DNA from: Ancylobacter polymorphus | GTDB taxonomy: Bacteria > Pseudomonadota > Alphaproteobacteria > Rhizobiales > Xanthobacteraceae | Assembly (NCBI RefSeq): GCF_030813495.1 | Contig: NZ_JAUSUI010000009.1 | Location: 124,001 to 188,000, forward strand | Direction: 5' to 3' | DNA length: 64,000 nt | Shown here: piece after piece, positions 8,184-17,262 of the stretch | How positions within the stretch are numbered: position 1 is the first letter of the stretch | Layout of the letters: the number at the start of each line of letters is the position of its first letter | Notes under the pieces: model-generated | What the model was told of the DNA's origin: nothing | The model's input: only the letters and a program-made list of their open reading frames with translations | The model's database searches: none | Made by a program: the position numbers and the translations under genes

Positions 8184-9944
8184 ATGATGCGCGAGATGAC
8201 CGGCGCCGAAATGGTGATGCAGGCCCTGATCGATCAGGGCGTCGAGCACATGTTCGGCTATCCCGGCGGCGCGGTGCTGCCGATCTATGACGCGATGTTC
8301 CACCAGAACCAGGTGAAGCACATTCTCGTGCGGCACGAGCAGGGCGCGGTGCACATGGCGGAGGGCTATGCCCGCTCCTCCGGCAAGGTGGGCGTGGTGC
8401 TTGTCACCTCCGGCCCCGGCGCCACCAATGCGGTGACCGGCCTCACCGACGCGCTGCTCGATTCCATTCCGCTCGTCTGCATCACCGGCCAGGTTCCGAC
8501 CCATCTCATCGGCTCGGACGCCTTCCAGGAGTGCGACACGGTCGGCATCACCCGGCCCTGCACCAAGCACAACTACCTCGTCCGCGACATCAACGACCTC
8601 GCCCGCGTCATGCATGAGGCGTTCTATGTCGCGCAGAACGGGCGTCCGGGTCCGGTTGTCGTCGACATCCCGAAGGACGTGCAGTTCGCCAAGGGCATGT
8701 ATGTCGGGCCGGAGAACATCCAGCACCGCACCTATCAGCCGCGGCTGAAGGGCGACCCGGAGAAGATCAAGGCCGCGGTGGAAATGCTGGCCAAGGCCAA
8801 GCGCCCGATCCTCTACACCGGCGGCGGCGTGATCAATTCCGGTCCCGAGGCGAGCCGCCTGCTGCGCGAATTCGCGCGGCTGTCGGGCTATCCCGTCACC
8901 TCGACGCTGATGGGCCTCGGCGCCTTCCCGGCCTCCGACAAGCAGTGGCTGGGCATGCTGGGCATGCACGGCACCTATGAAGCCAATATGGCGATGCATG
9001 ATTGCGACGTCATGGTCTGCATCGGCGCGCGCTTCGACGACCGCATCACCGGCCGTGTCGACGCCTTCTCGCCGGGTTCGAAGAAGATCCACATCGACAT
9101 CGACCCGTCCTCGATCAACAAGAACATCAAGGTCGACCTGCCGATCATCGGCGACGTGAAGCATGTGCTGGAAGACATGCTGACCATGTGGCGCGCGATG
9201 AAGGCCGAGCCGGACCGCAAGGCCATCGCCGGCTGGTGGGGGCAGATCGACAAGTGGCGCGCCCGCAAGTCGCTGGCCTTCAAGCCCTCCGACCGCATCA
9301 TCAAGCCGCAGCAGGCGATCAAGGCGCTGTACGACCAGGTGAAGGACAAGGATGTCTACATCACCACCGAGGTCGGCCAGCACCAGATGTGGGCGGCGCA
9401 GCACTTCCACTTCGAGGAGCCCAACCGCTGGATGACCTCCGGCGGCCTCGGCACCATGGGCTACGGCCTGCCGGCCGCGATCGGCGCGCAGGTGGCCCAT
9501 CCCGAAAGTCTCGTCATCGACATTGCCGGCGAAGCCTCGATCCAGATGTGCCTGCAGGAGCTTTCCACCGCGCTGCAGTTCGATCTGCCGATCAAGATCT
9601 TCGTGCTCAACAACGAATATATGGGCATGGTGCGCCAGTGGCAGGACCTGCTGCATGGCGGGCGCTACTCGCATTCCTATTCGGAATCGCTGCCGGACTT
9701 CGTCAAGCTGGCGGAAGCCTATGGCGGCGTCGGCATTCGCTGCTCCAACCCGGCCGATCTCGACGGGGCGATCCACGAGATGATCTCCGTCAACCGGCCG
9801 GTTCTGTTCGACTGCCTGGTCGACAAGATGGAGAACTGCCTGCCGATGATCCCCTCGGGCAAGCCGCACAACGAGATGATCCTGCCCGATCATCCCGAGG
9901 CGCTGGACGAGGCCATCGACGAGGAAGGCAAGATGCTGGTGTGA
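8184..9944 (+). CDS. ilvB: Acetolactate synthase large (catalytic) subunit
   Basis: ThDP-, FAD- and Mg-dependent enzyme making acetolactate or acetohydroxybutyrate, the first shared step of Val/Leu/Ile synthesis; 586 residues. The N-terminal ThDP domain has YPGGAVLPIYDA and the catalytic glutamate in VRHEQGAVHMAEGYAR. The C-terminal domain has VIDIAGEASIQMCLQEL where other families carry GDGS, followed by LNNEYMGMVRQWQ. The ATG at 8184 follows AAGGAAAAAG; an earlier frame start at 8112 lies inside the attenuator and is rejected. The gene, named ilvI in some rhizobia, is controlled by the upstream leader. Confidence 0.97.
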   Translation: MMREMTGAEMVMQALIDQGVEHMFGYPGGAVLPIYDAMFHQNQVKHILVRHEQGAVHMAEGYARSSGKVGVVLVTSGPGATNAVTGLTDALLDSIPLVCITGQVPTHLIGSDAFQECDTVGITRPCTKHNYLVRDINDLARVMHEAFYVAQNGRPGPVVVDIPKDVQFAKGMYVGPENIQHRTYQPRLKGDPEKIKAAVEMLAKAKRPILYTGGGVINSGPEASRLLREFARLSGYPVTSTLMGLGAFPASDKQWLGMLGMHGTYEANMAMHDCDVMVCIGARFDDRITGRVDAFSPGSKKIHIDIDPSSINKNIKVDLPIIGDVKHVLEDMLTMWRAMKAEPDRKAIAGWWGQIDKWRARKSLAFKPSDRIIKPQQAIKALYDQVKDKDVYITTEVGQHQMWAAQHFHFEEPNRWMTSGGLGTMGYGLPAAIGAQVAHPESLVIDIAGEASIQMCLQELSTALQFDLPIKIFVLNNEYMGMVRQWQDLLHGGRYSHSYSESLPDFVKLAEAYGGVGIRCSNPADLDGAIHEMISVNRPVLFDCLVDKMENCLPMIPSGKPHNEMILPDHPEALDEAIDEEGKMLV

Positions 9945-9958
9945 CGATGCTGGTGTGA
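9932..9958 (+). repeat. 13-bp direct repeat spanning the ilvB stop
   Basis: GATGCTGGTGTGA occurs at 9932-9944 and again at 9946-9958, one base apart. The first copy encodes the last residues and stop of ilvB and the second lies just outside the gene. It looks like a small replication-slippage duplication. Confidence 0.85.
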
Positions 9959-9986
9959 GGCGGGTTTTCGTCGCCTTCGCTTCCGT

Positions 9987-10070
9987 CCCTCATCCCCGGG
10001 CTCGACACGGGGACCCAGTGTCCGGGTGAAGCCGCAGTCTGGGTGGCCGGGTCAAGCCCGGCCATGAGGA
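9987..10070. repeat. Intergenic palindromic repeat pair (REP-like) between ilvB and ilvN
   Basis: Two imperfect copies of the same roughly 31-base palindromic unit face each other. Unit one (9987-10018) contains CCCCGGGCTCGACACGGGG; unit two (10039-10070) contains GGCCGGGTCAAGCCCGGCC. The reverse complement of one closely matches the other (CTGGGT, core, CATGAGG). Such units are dispersed between genes in Bradyrhizobium, Rhodopseudomonas and relatives. In RNA the pair could fold into one long stem between ilvB and ilvN. Confidence 0.7.
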
Positions 10071-10116
10071 ATGATGGATCTTTCGCTTTTCAGCAGCCCC
10101 CTGTTCCGAGTGCCCC

Positions 10117-10632
10117 ATGTCCACCGTCAAAGAACCCGCCGAGCGCCACACCCTCTCCATGCTGGTCGACAACGAGCCGGGCGTTCTCGCCCGCATCGTC
10201 GGCCTGTTTTCCGGCCGCGGCTACAACATCGACAGCCTCACCGTCTCCGAGGTCAGCCACGCCTCTCATCTCTCGCGCATCACCGTGGTCACCACGGGCG
10301 CGCCGCCGATCATCGAGCAGATCAAGAGCCAGCTCGACCGGCTGGTGCCCGTGCACCGGGTGGTGGATCTCACCGTCGTCGGCAAGTCGGTGGAGCGCGA
10401 GCTGGCGCTGATCAAGGTGCGCGGCAAGGGCGAGGTGCGCCAGGAGGCGCTGCTGATCGCCGACTCGTTCCGCGCCCGCACCGTCGACACGACGCTGGAG
10501 AGCTTCGTGTTCGAGATCACCGGCAAGCCGGAGAAGATCGACCAGTTCGTCTCGCTGCTGGAGCCGCTCGGCCTCGTCGAGGTCTCGCGCACCGGCGTCG
10601 CCGCCATCGGCCGCGGCGCCGAAGGCATGTGA
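10117..10632 (+). CDS. ilvN: Acetolactate synthase small (regulatory) subunit
   Basis: Regulatory subunit of 171 residues that activates the large subunit and confers valine feedback inhibition. The N-terminal ACT domain (LSMLVDNEPGVLARIVGLFSGRGYNIDSLTV) and the C-terminal ALS_ss domain (about residues 85-160, with FVFEITGKPEKIDQF) are both complete. It lies 172 bases after ilvB, a gap filled by a palindromic repeat pair, and is probably on the same attenuated transcript. It is called ilvH in some relatives. Confidence 0.96.
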   Translation: MSTVKEPAERHTLSMLVDNEPGVLARIVGLFSGRGYNIDSLTVSEVSHASHLSRITVVTTGAPPIIEQIKSQLDRLVPVHRVVDLTVVGKSVERELALIKVRGKGEVRQEALLIADSFRARTVDTTLESFVFEITGKPEKIDQFVSLLEPLGLVEVSRTGVAAIGRGAEGM

Positions 10633-10638
10633 GGAGCT

Positions 10639-10670
10639 GGCGCGGCGGCTCGTCTGCCGCGCCGTTCCTT
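10639..10670 (+). terminator. Probable terminator after ilvN
   Basis: GGCGCGGC (10639-10646) pairs with GCCGCGCC (10656-10663) around a nine-base loop, followed by the T-rich GTTCCTTT. It begins seven bases after the ilvN stop and would also serve the converging DUF924 gene, whose stop overlaps its end. Confidence 0.5.
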
Positions 10671-11230
10671 TAGCCGGCGAAGCCGCCGGAGGTGAGGAAG
10701 GCGTGTTCCTCTTCCGTCATCGCCCGGCCGAGCACCGGATTGCGGTGCGGGAAGCGGCCGAAATCGCGGATGATGTCGTGATGAATGACGGCGTGGTGCA
10801 CGCCCTCCTCATCCCCGGCGGCTTCGCACAGCGCCACGCAGCGCTGCTGGTCCGCCAGATCCTCCGAATGCATGAACGGCACGTAGAAGAAGCGCCGCTC
10901 CGGTAGCGCGAAGGCGCGGTCGAATCCGCGCGCGATGGCAGCATCCGCCACGTCGCGCGCCTGTGCATCGGTGGCGAAGGCGCGCTGCGCGCCGCGGAAC
11001 AGATTGCGCGGAAACTGGTCGAGCAGCAGGATCAGCGCGTAGCTTCCCTCCGGCATGTCCTCCCACGCGCGTAGCTCCCCGGCGGCGGCGGCCTCATAGG
11101 CGGCGAGAAACCGGGCGCGGATGGCGGCGTCGAAGGCGTCGTCCTTGGCGAACCAGCGTTCCGGTCCCGCCTCGCGCCAGAAGGCGATGATGGCATCGGC
11201 CGTCGGAATGTCGGTGTTCGGCAGGCTCAT
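10670..11230 (-). CDS. DUF924 family protein
   Basis: Soluble protein of 186 residues matching the DUF924 family of alpha-helical, TPR-like proteins. The diagnostic segments are in order: IIAFWREAGPERWF near the start, LLLDQFPRNLFRGAQRAFATD in the middle, and FFYVPFMHSEDLADQQRCV, then IIRDFGRFPHRNPVLGR toward the end. Its biochemical role is unknown. The ATG at 11230 fits the family start; the frame stays open far upstream only because of high GC. It converges on ilvN. Confidence 0.88.
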   Translation of the reverse strand: MSLPNTDIPTADAIIAFWREAGPERWFAKDDAFDAAIRARFLAAYEAAAAGELRAWEDMPEGSYALILLLDQFPRNLFRGAQRAFATDAQARDVADAAIARGFDRAFALPERRFFYVPFMHSEDLADQQRCVALCEAAGDEEGVHHAVIHHDIIRDFGRFPHRNPVLGRAMTEEEHAFLTSGGFAG

Positions 11231-11392
11231 GGCGGGGCTCCGTTTTCTGTCGACGGTCCCGGATAGGACGGCGCGAGGACGGGGTCGAGCCCAAAGCCTG
11301 TGTTGCGCTGCACACGAACGCTTGGCCTGTCCGGCCAAGCCGTGTGAAGATGCGGCTTCGCGGGGTGCGTCGCGGTGCCTCGCGCCGCCGCC

Positions 11393-12361
11393 ATGCGACG
11401 GAGGCGTGGAAAGGTGAGCGAGCGTGCAGGCGCGGTGCCGGCGGCGGGCACAGCCAAGCCCCTGTGGCTGCTGGCGGCGCCATTCATCTTTCTGCTGCTG
11501 TGGTCGGGCGGCTTCGCGGTGGCGAAGATTGGCATCCTTTCCACCGGCCCGTTCACCCTGCTGGCCTGGCGCTACGGGCTGGTGCTGGCGGTGCTGCTGC
11601 CGCTGCTGGCCTGGTTCCGCCCGCCTCTGCCGCGTCAGCCCCGTGCCTATGCCGACCTCGCCGTGGTCGGCTTCCTTATCCAGGTGCTCTATTTCAACCT
11701 CAGCTACTTCGCTTTCCGCTTCGGCATTTCGGCGGGCGCGCTGGCGATCATCGTCTCGCTGCAGCCGATCGTGGTTGGGCTGGTGGCGCCGGTGTTTACC
11801 GGCGAGCGGGTGGGGGCGCTGCGCTGGCTCGGCCTGCTGCTCGGCCTCGCCGGGGCAGGGCTGGTGATCGCCTCGCGCTCGGCTATCGAAGTGACCTCTC
11901 CCGGCGTGGTGCTGTTGGCGATCGGCGCGCTGCTCGCCATGTGCGCCGGCGCGCTCTATGAGAAGCGCTTCGGCACGCCGCAGCATCCGCTGGTGTCGAA
12001 CACGGTGCAGTGCGCCATCGGCTTCGTCTGCACGCTGCCGCTGGCGCTGCTGATGGAGGACGGCCATGTCGACTGGTCGCCGACTTTCCTTGCGGTGCTG
12101 GCCTATCTCGTGATCGGCAATTCGCTGGTCGCCATTTCGCTGTATCTCGCCATGATCCGTGCCGGCGAGGTGGCCAAGGTCTCCGCGCTGTTCTTCCTGG
12201 TGCCGCCGACCACAGCGCTGATCGCGTTCGCGCTGCTCGGCGAAGACATGCCGCCGCTCGCCTGGGCGGGCATGGCGCTGGCCGCGTCCGGCGTCGCGCT
12301 GGCCTCCGTCCCGCCAACGACATGGCGCGCCCGCCTCTCCGCCCTGTGGCGCCCCCGCTAA
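11393..12361 (+). CDS. DMT (EamA) family transporter
   Basis: Inner-membrane exporter-type protein of about 322 residues with ten hydrophobic helices forming two EamA repeats (roughly residues 25-150 and 165-300). LLWSGGFAVAKIG near the start is typical of the drug/metabolite transporter superfamily, many of which export amino acids or metabolites. The substrate is unknown. Starts at 11375 (GTG), 11393 (ATG) and 11414 (GTG) are all possible and none has a clear ribosome site. The TetR gene follows 81 bases downstream on the same strand. Confidence 0.87.
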   Translation: MRRRRGKVSERAGAVPAAGTAKPLWLLAAPFIFLLLWSGGFAVAKIGILSTGPFTLLAWRYGLVLAVLLPLLAWFRPPLPRQPRAYADLAVVGFLIQVLYFNLSYFAFRFGISAGALAIIVSLQPIVVGLVAPVFTGERVGALRWLGLLLGLAGAGLVIASRSAIEVTSPGVVLLAIGALLAMCAGALYEKRFGTPQHPLVSNTVQCAIGFVCTLPLALLMEDGHVDWSPTFLAVLAYLVIGNSLVAISLYLAMIRAGEVAKVSALFFLVPPTTALIAFALLGEDMPPLAWAGMALAASGVALASVPPTTWRARLSALWRPR

Positions 12362-12411
12362 GGGGAAAGCCGGCCGCCCTCTTGCGAAGCCGCGGGTGCT
12401 GCGATACGAGA

Positions 12412-12426
12412 ACCGTAACGTACGGT
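12412..12426. promoter_or_regulatory. Candidate operator of the TetR-type regulator
   Basis: Perfect inverted repeat ACCGTA-ACG-TACGGT, with another TACGG directly after it (12426-12430). It lies 16 bases before the TetR start codon, where an autorepressor would bind. Confidence 0.5.
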
Positions 12427-12442
12427 ACGGACCTCTCTCCGC

Positions 12443-13123
12443 ATGGCCTCGCCCCTCGATATCCAGGACGACACGTTGACGGAGCGCCAGCAGGCGGTCC
12501 TCGACGCCGTGCTGGCGCTGATGGTGGAACAGGGCGGCGAACTGACGATGAATGCGGTGGCGCGCCGGGCGTCGTGCTCGAAGGAAAGCCTGTACAAATG
12601 GTTCGGCGACCGTGAGGGGCTGCTCACCGCCACTGTGCGCTGGCAGGCCTCCAAGGTCCGCGCCGGCAATTATGACCGCACCAGGCTCGACGCGCTGGCC
12701 CTGCGCGACAGCCTGATCCGCTTTGCCGTCAACTGGCTCGGGGTGATCTCTAGCCCCACCTCGATCGCGCTGAACCGCGTCGCCATCGCCCAGAGCGGCG
12801 GCGGTGCGCGCACGCCGGGCGAGGGCGCGAGCCTCGGCGCCATCATGCTGGCCAATGGCCGCTTCGCCATCGGCGCCCGGCTGAAGCCGGTGCTCGATGC
12901 CGGCCGCGAGGCCGGGCTGATCGTCTTCGACGACACCGAGACCGCCTTCCGCAGCTTCATCGGGCTGGTGGGCCGCGACGTGCAGATCCGCCTGCTGCTC
13001 GGCGACACGCTGAACCTGACGCCGGCGGAGATCGAGAGTGACGCCGCCCGCGCCACCGACCAGTTCCTCACTCTCTACGGCACGGGCAACCCCTTGCCGG
13101 AACGTTCAAAAATCAACGCGTGA
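12443..13123 (+). CDS. TetR/AcrR family transcriptional regulator
   Basis: One-component regulator of 226 residues. The N-terminal helix-turn-helix (about residues 20-60) reads ELTMNAVARRASCSKESLYKWFGDR, with the KESLYKWF recognition-helix pattern of the family. The C-terminal 150 residues form the usual ligand-binding/dimer domain with no recognisable ligand signature. It ends 15 bases before ilvC and follows a DMT exporter, so either could be a target; repression of its own promoter through the palindrome at 12412 is likely. Translational coupling to ilvC cannot be excluded. Confidence 0.88.
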   Translation: MASPLDIQDDTLTERQQAVLDAVLALMVEQGGELTMNAVARRASCSKESLYKWFGDREGLLTATVRWQASKVRAGNYDRTRLDALALRDSLIRFAVNWLGVISSPTSIALNRVAIAQSGGGARTPGEGASLGAIMLANGRFAIGARLKPVLDAGREAGLIVFDDTETAFRSFIGLVGRDVQIRLLLGDTLNLTPAEIESDAARATDQFLTLYGTGNPLPERSKINA

Positions 13124-14158
<1,035 letters not shown>

Positions 14159-14213
14159 TCGCGCGATTCGTCCCGGACACGGCTCAGCCGCTGATGCACC
14201 TTCACGCCCCAAC

Positions 14214-14525
14214 ATGAGTCGTGAGAGTGCCATGGGCGAGACGGACGATTTCGAGTGGGACGATGACAAGGACGCGGCAAACCGTGCCAGGCACGGTTTG
14301 CCGCTCCGCTTCGGCGAGTTCATCTTCGATGGGCGCCCGCGCTTTGAGCTGCCCTTCCCGCGAATGGTCGCCGGCGAGCCGCGGCACGTCGCCATGGCCG
14401 ATCTGGCCGGGCGTGTGATATTCTGCGTGTATGTCTGGAGAGGCGGCCGTCGGCGGCTTATCTCTGTGAGACGTGCACATCGGAGCGAGCGACGTGTCTT
14501 CGCACAAGCCATCGAAGGACGCTGA
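14214..14525 (+). CDS. brnT: BrnT family type II toxin
   Basis: Small protein of 103 residues matching the BrnT RelE-fold ribonuclease toxins. The family opening FEWDDDKDAANRARHGLPL lies near residue 13, and RRRLISVRRAHRSERR, which includes the C-terminal catalytic arginines, lies near residue 80. BrnT normally cleaves RNA and is held by BrnA. The start could be the ATG at 14214 or at 14232. Its 3' end overlaps the next gene by 32 bases, the usual toxin-first arrangement of this family. Confidence 0.82.
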   Translation: MSRESAMGETDDFEWDDDKDAANRARHGLPLRFGEFIFDGRPRFELPFPRMVAGEPRHVAMADLAGRVIFCVYVWRGGRRRLISVRRAHRSERRVFAQAIEGR

Positions 14526-14751
14526 ACGCCTTTTGCAGGGGTTCGACTGGTCAAAGGTCGATGCACTGACGGACGAGCAGATCATTGCGGCGGCCAAGGC
14601 CGACGCCGACAGTGTCATGCCCACCGAAGCCGAGCTCTCGGAGTTCGATCTGGTCCTGCCGGCGAAAGCGCGGCGCGAGCGGGCCGCCAAGGCCGAGGCC
14701 GAGCGCAAGGCCGCGGACGATGACACGCCGCCGAAGGAAGCCGCCGAATAG
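14494..14751 (+). CDS. BrnA-like antitoxin, atypical C-terminus
   Basis: Protein of 85 residues overlapping brnT. ALTDEQIIAAAKADADSVMPTEAELSEFD resembles the N-terminal half of BrnA antitoxins. BrnA normally ends in a ribbon-helix-helix DNA-binding segment; here the protein ends in an Ala/Lys/Glu-rich charged tail (RRERAAKAEAERKAADDD) with no such motif visible. It may neutralise BrnT without binding the operator, or be a diverged antitoxin. GGAG eight bases before the GTG at 14494 favours that start over a GTG at 14473. Confidence 0.65.
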   Translation: MSSHKPSKDAERLLQGFDWSKVDALTDEQIIAAAKADADSVMPTEAELSEFDLVLPAKARRERAAKAEAERKAADDDTPPKEAAE

Positions 14752-14777
14752 GCGTTCTGGCAATGATCGGAAAAGCA

Positions 14778-14807
14778 AAGGGCGGCCTCTCGGCCGCCCT
14801 TGTTTTT
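14778..14807 (+). terminator. Strong Rho-independent terminator after brnTA
   Basis: Perfect ten-pair stem AAGGGCGGCC / GGCCGCCCTT (14778-14787 and 14792-14801) with a TCTC loop, then TGTTTTT. It lies between the antitoxin gene and the converging macro-domain gene and can serve both. Confidence 0.85.
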
Positions 14808-14821
14808 GCCAGTGGGTCTGT

Positions 14822-15343
14822 TCAGGCTGCCGCCTTCAGCCCCGGCTCATTGGCCTTCTGGCCCTGGTGATAGACCACATAGACATAGACCGGGATGTCG
14901 ACCTCGCTCAGATGCCGCTCGATCAGCGGCTTCACCTGCGCCCATTCCAGCCCGCCGACGCCGGTGGCGAGGCGCGGCAAAGCGAGGCTGGCGATGCCTT
15001 CCGCCGCGACGAGGCGGGCGAGCGCCTTGAGCGCGTGGCCCACATTCTCGGTCGACGCCCGGCCGGGCCGGCCGATGGCGTTTTCCGCCGCGTCCTGCGT
15101 CAGCAGGTTGACGATATGCACCGCAGCGCCATCTTCCGCCACGCCGCCCCACACCCAGAGCCCGCCGGCCTGCGGGTTGTCGACCCGGCAGTAATGGCGG
15201 AAATCCTTGGCCAGCGACGGGAAGCGCTCGCGCAGGGCGAGGGCGAGGCCGCTGTCGAAATGATCGTTCGGCGCCACGCCGTGGGCGATCGCGGCGGCGC
15301 CGCTCAGCAGAATGTCGCCTTCCACTTCGTAGATCTTGGCCAT
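14822..15343 (-). CDS. Macro domain-containing protein
   Basis: Single macro domain of 173 residues. The ADP-ribose-binding fold is marked by VEGDILLSGAAAIAHGVAP at the start and by LALPRLATGVGGLEWAQVKP late in the protein. The central Asn/Gly loop of de-ADP-ribosylating macrodomains is only partly recognisable (HGVAPNDHFDSGLA), so binding and hydrolysis cannot be told apart. It stands alone, with no ADP-ribosyltransferase gene nearby. It could act on ADP-ribosylated protein, on nucleic acid or on O-acetyl-ADP-ribose. Confidence 0.85.
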   Translation of the reverse strand: MAKIYEVEGDILLSGAAAIAHGVAPNDHFDSGLALALRERFPSLAKDFRHYCRVDNPQAGGLWVWGGVAEDGAAVHIVNLLTQDAAENAIGRPGRASTENVGHALKALARLVAAEGIASLALPRLATGVGGLEWAQVKPLIERHLSEVDIPVYVYVVYHQGQKANEPGLKAAA

Positions 15344-15437
15344 GGGGTGTCCTTCCTCGGCTGCTTTGGTTGCGCCCTGTGTCGGGGAAGGTGGGGCCGG
15401 TGTCGTTGAGGAAACGCAAGAAGCCCTGGCTGGGGCC

Positions 15438-15962
15438 TCAGTAGCCCAAGGCCTTCACCGCTGCGGCGCCGGGGCCGAGCATGAGCAGCGCCCACAGCAT
15501 GGCGGAGGTGAGGTTGACCATCTGAAACCGCGATATGGGCATGGCGAACATGCCGGCCGCCAGCGGAACAAAGGGGCGCAGCGGGCCGGAGAAGCGGCCG
15601 AAAAACACGCCCAGCGTGCCATAGCGCAGGAAGAAGTGCTCGCCGCGCGCGAGAGCCTCCGAGAAGCGGTTGAGCGGCCAGCGCTGGCGGGCGCTGCCCT
15701 TGAGGTGAAAGCCGATCCAGAACGACACGCTGTCGCCCAGCACCGCGCCCGTCACCGTCGCCGCCCAGACCGGCAGGAACGGTACGCCGCCGGCGGCGAT
15801 GACCGGCGAGAGGCCGAGCAGCACGAAAGTGCCGGGGACGAAGAGCGAGACGATCGGCAGCGATTCGCAGAAGGCGAGCAGGAAGCCGATGTAAGGCGCG
15901 TAATGGGCATGTGCTTCCACGAAGGCGAGCACGTCGCGGGCATAGGCGTGGAAATCCACCAC
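15438..15962 (-). CDS. DedA family (SNARE-associated) membrane protein
   Basis: Inner-membrane protein of 174 residues with four to five hydrophobic helices. The family signature GVFFGRFSGPLRPFVPLAAG (G-R-F...R...P..AG) lies near residue 105, and PGTFVLLGLSPVIAAGG lies near residue 39. Homologues act as undecaprenyl-phosphate or phospholipid flippases and support envelope homeostasis. It ends without the long C-terminal tail of larger DedA proteins. It is three bases downstream of puuB on the same strand. Confidence 0.88.
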   Translation of the reverse strand: MVDFHAYARDVLAFVEAHAHYAPYIGFLLAFCESLPIVSLFVPGTFVLLGLSPVIAAGGVPFLPVWAATVTGAVLGDSVSFWIGFHLKGSARQRWPLNRFSEALARGEHFFLRYGTLGVFFGRFSGPLRPFVPLAAGMFAMPISRFQMVNLTSAMLWALLMLGPGAAAVKALGY

Positions 15963-15965
15963 AGG

Positions 15966-17246
15966 CTAGAGCCGGTCGCGCAGGGCGTAATAGCTCAGGC
16001 CCGCCACCAGAAGCGGCCAGCGCATCAGCGGCCCGCCGGGGAAGGCCGGCACCGGCAGGCGTCCCAGCAGATCGAGCCCGCCGAGCTGGCCTTTCACCGC
16101 CTCGCCCAGCAGCTTGCCGAAATAGGGTGCCAGCATCACCCCCTGGCCGGAATAGCCGGCGGCGGTGAGCACGCGCGGGGAGAGTTTGCGCACAAAGGGC
16201 AGGCGGGTCATGGTGATGCCGAGCACGCCGCCCCAGCCATAGTCGATGGCGACATCCGCCAGCTGCGGGAAGATGCGCAACATATAGGGACGCACGAATT
16301 CGGCCGGGTTCGGCCGCAGCCCGCGCCGGTAGCTCTCGCCGCCGCCGAACAGCAAGCGTCCGTCGCCGGAGAGGCGGTAGTAATTGACCACGAAGCGGCT
16401 GTCGGCCACCGCCGCGCCATTGGAGATGATCTCCCGCGCGCGTTCGCCCAGCGGGGCGGTGGCGGCGATGTAATTGCAGATCGGCATGACATGGGTGTCG
16501 ACGCGCCGGTCGAGCCCGTCCTGCAGCCCGTCGCCGCATTCCAGCACCCAGTCCGCCTCCACCGAGCCGGCGGCGGTGACGACGCGGACCTTGGCGCCCT
16601 CCTCGATGCGCAGCGCCCGCGACTGCTCATAGAGCCGCGCGCCGGCGCGGCGGGCGGCGTCGGCGAGGCCGAGGGCGAGGTTGAGCGGGTGCAGATGCCC
16701 TCCGCCATGGTCGATCATGCCGCCGTGATAGACATCCGAGCCGACAATGGCGCGCAACTCCTCGCGGCTCAGCGGCGCGGCGTCGGGGTAGTCATAGACC
16801 TCGTTGAGCTTCTTCGCATAGGCGTGGCTGTGGGCGACGTAGCCGGGCTTATGGTCGGCGACGACGAGGCCGGGGCGGACATCGCAGTCGATGGCGTGGC
16901 GTTTGATGAGCGCATGCAGCAGCGCCTTGGCGTCCTCCGCCATGCGCCACAGCGCCTTGGCGTCGTCGAGCCCGACCTGCGCTTCGAGAAAATCCTGGTC
17001 GCGGCGGTGGCCGCTATGGATCTGCCCGCCATTGCGGCCCGACGCGCCGGAGCCGACCCGCCCGGCCTCCAGCAGCACCACGTCGAGCCCGGCTTCGGCC
17101 ATGTGCAGCGCGGCGGAGAGGCCGGTATAGCCGCCACCGATGACGCAGACATCCGCCCGCGTGCCGCCCTGCAGCGGGGGGAGGGGGGAGAAGCGGTTCG
17201 CCGTGGCGGCGTACCAGCTCTTGGGGTGGTCGAGGGTGGAGGCCAT
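15966..17246 (-). CDS. puuB: FAD-dependent oxidoreductase, probable gamma-glutamylputrescine oxidase
   Basis: Flavoprotein of 426 residues of the D-amino-acid-oxidase (DAO) superfamily. The FAD site is VCVIGGGYTGLSAALHMAEAG, followed by the family motif GSGASGRNGGQIHSGHRRDQ. The C-terminal FAD contact is TAAGYSGQGVMLAPYFGKLL. Length and motifs fit PuuB, which oxidises gamma-glutamylputrescine. The nearby polyamine-type ABC transporter genes and a PuuA-like glutamine synthetase support this assignment, though related oxidases use other amines. It lies 16 bases downstream of mutL. Confidence 0.82.
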   Translation of the reverse strand: MASTLDHPKSWYAATANRFSPLPPLQGGTRADVCVIGGGYTGLSAALHMAEAGLDVVLLEAGRVGSGASGRNGGQIHSGHRRDQDFLEAQVGLDDAKALWRMAEDAKALLHALIKRHAIDCDVRPGLVVADHKPGYVAHSHAYAKKLNEVYDYPDAAPLSREELRAIVGSDVYHGGMIDHGGGHLHPLNLALGLADAARRAGARLYEQSRALRIEEGAKVRVVTAAGSVEADWVLECGDGLQDGLDRRVDTHVMPICNYIAATAPLGERAREIISNGAAVADSRFVVNYYRLSGDGRLLFGGGESYRRGLRPNPAEFVRPYMLRIFPQLADVAIDYGWGGVLGITMTRLPFVRKLSPRVLTAAGYSGQGVMLAPYFGKLLGEAVKGQLGGLDLLGRLPVPAFPGGPLMRWPLLVAGLSYYALRDRL

Positions 17247-17262
17247 GATAAAACTCTCGCCG

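Noticed and set aside
7983-9893. A 636-codon open frame on the minus strand opposite ilvB
   Set aside because: It is a shadow of the high-GC coding strand: His/Arg/Asp-rich, no domain, no ribosome site, and ilvB on the other strand is certain.
15304-16539. A 411-codon minus-strand frame over puuB and the DedA gene
   Set aside because: Out of phase with both real genes on the same strand and extremely Arg/Ala-rich.
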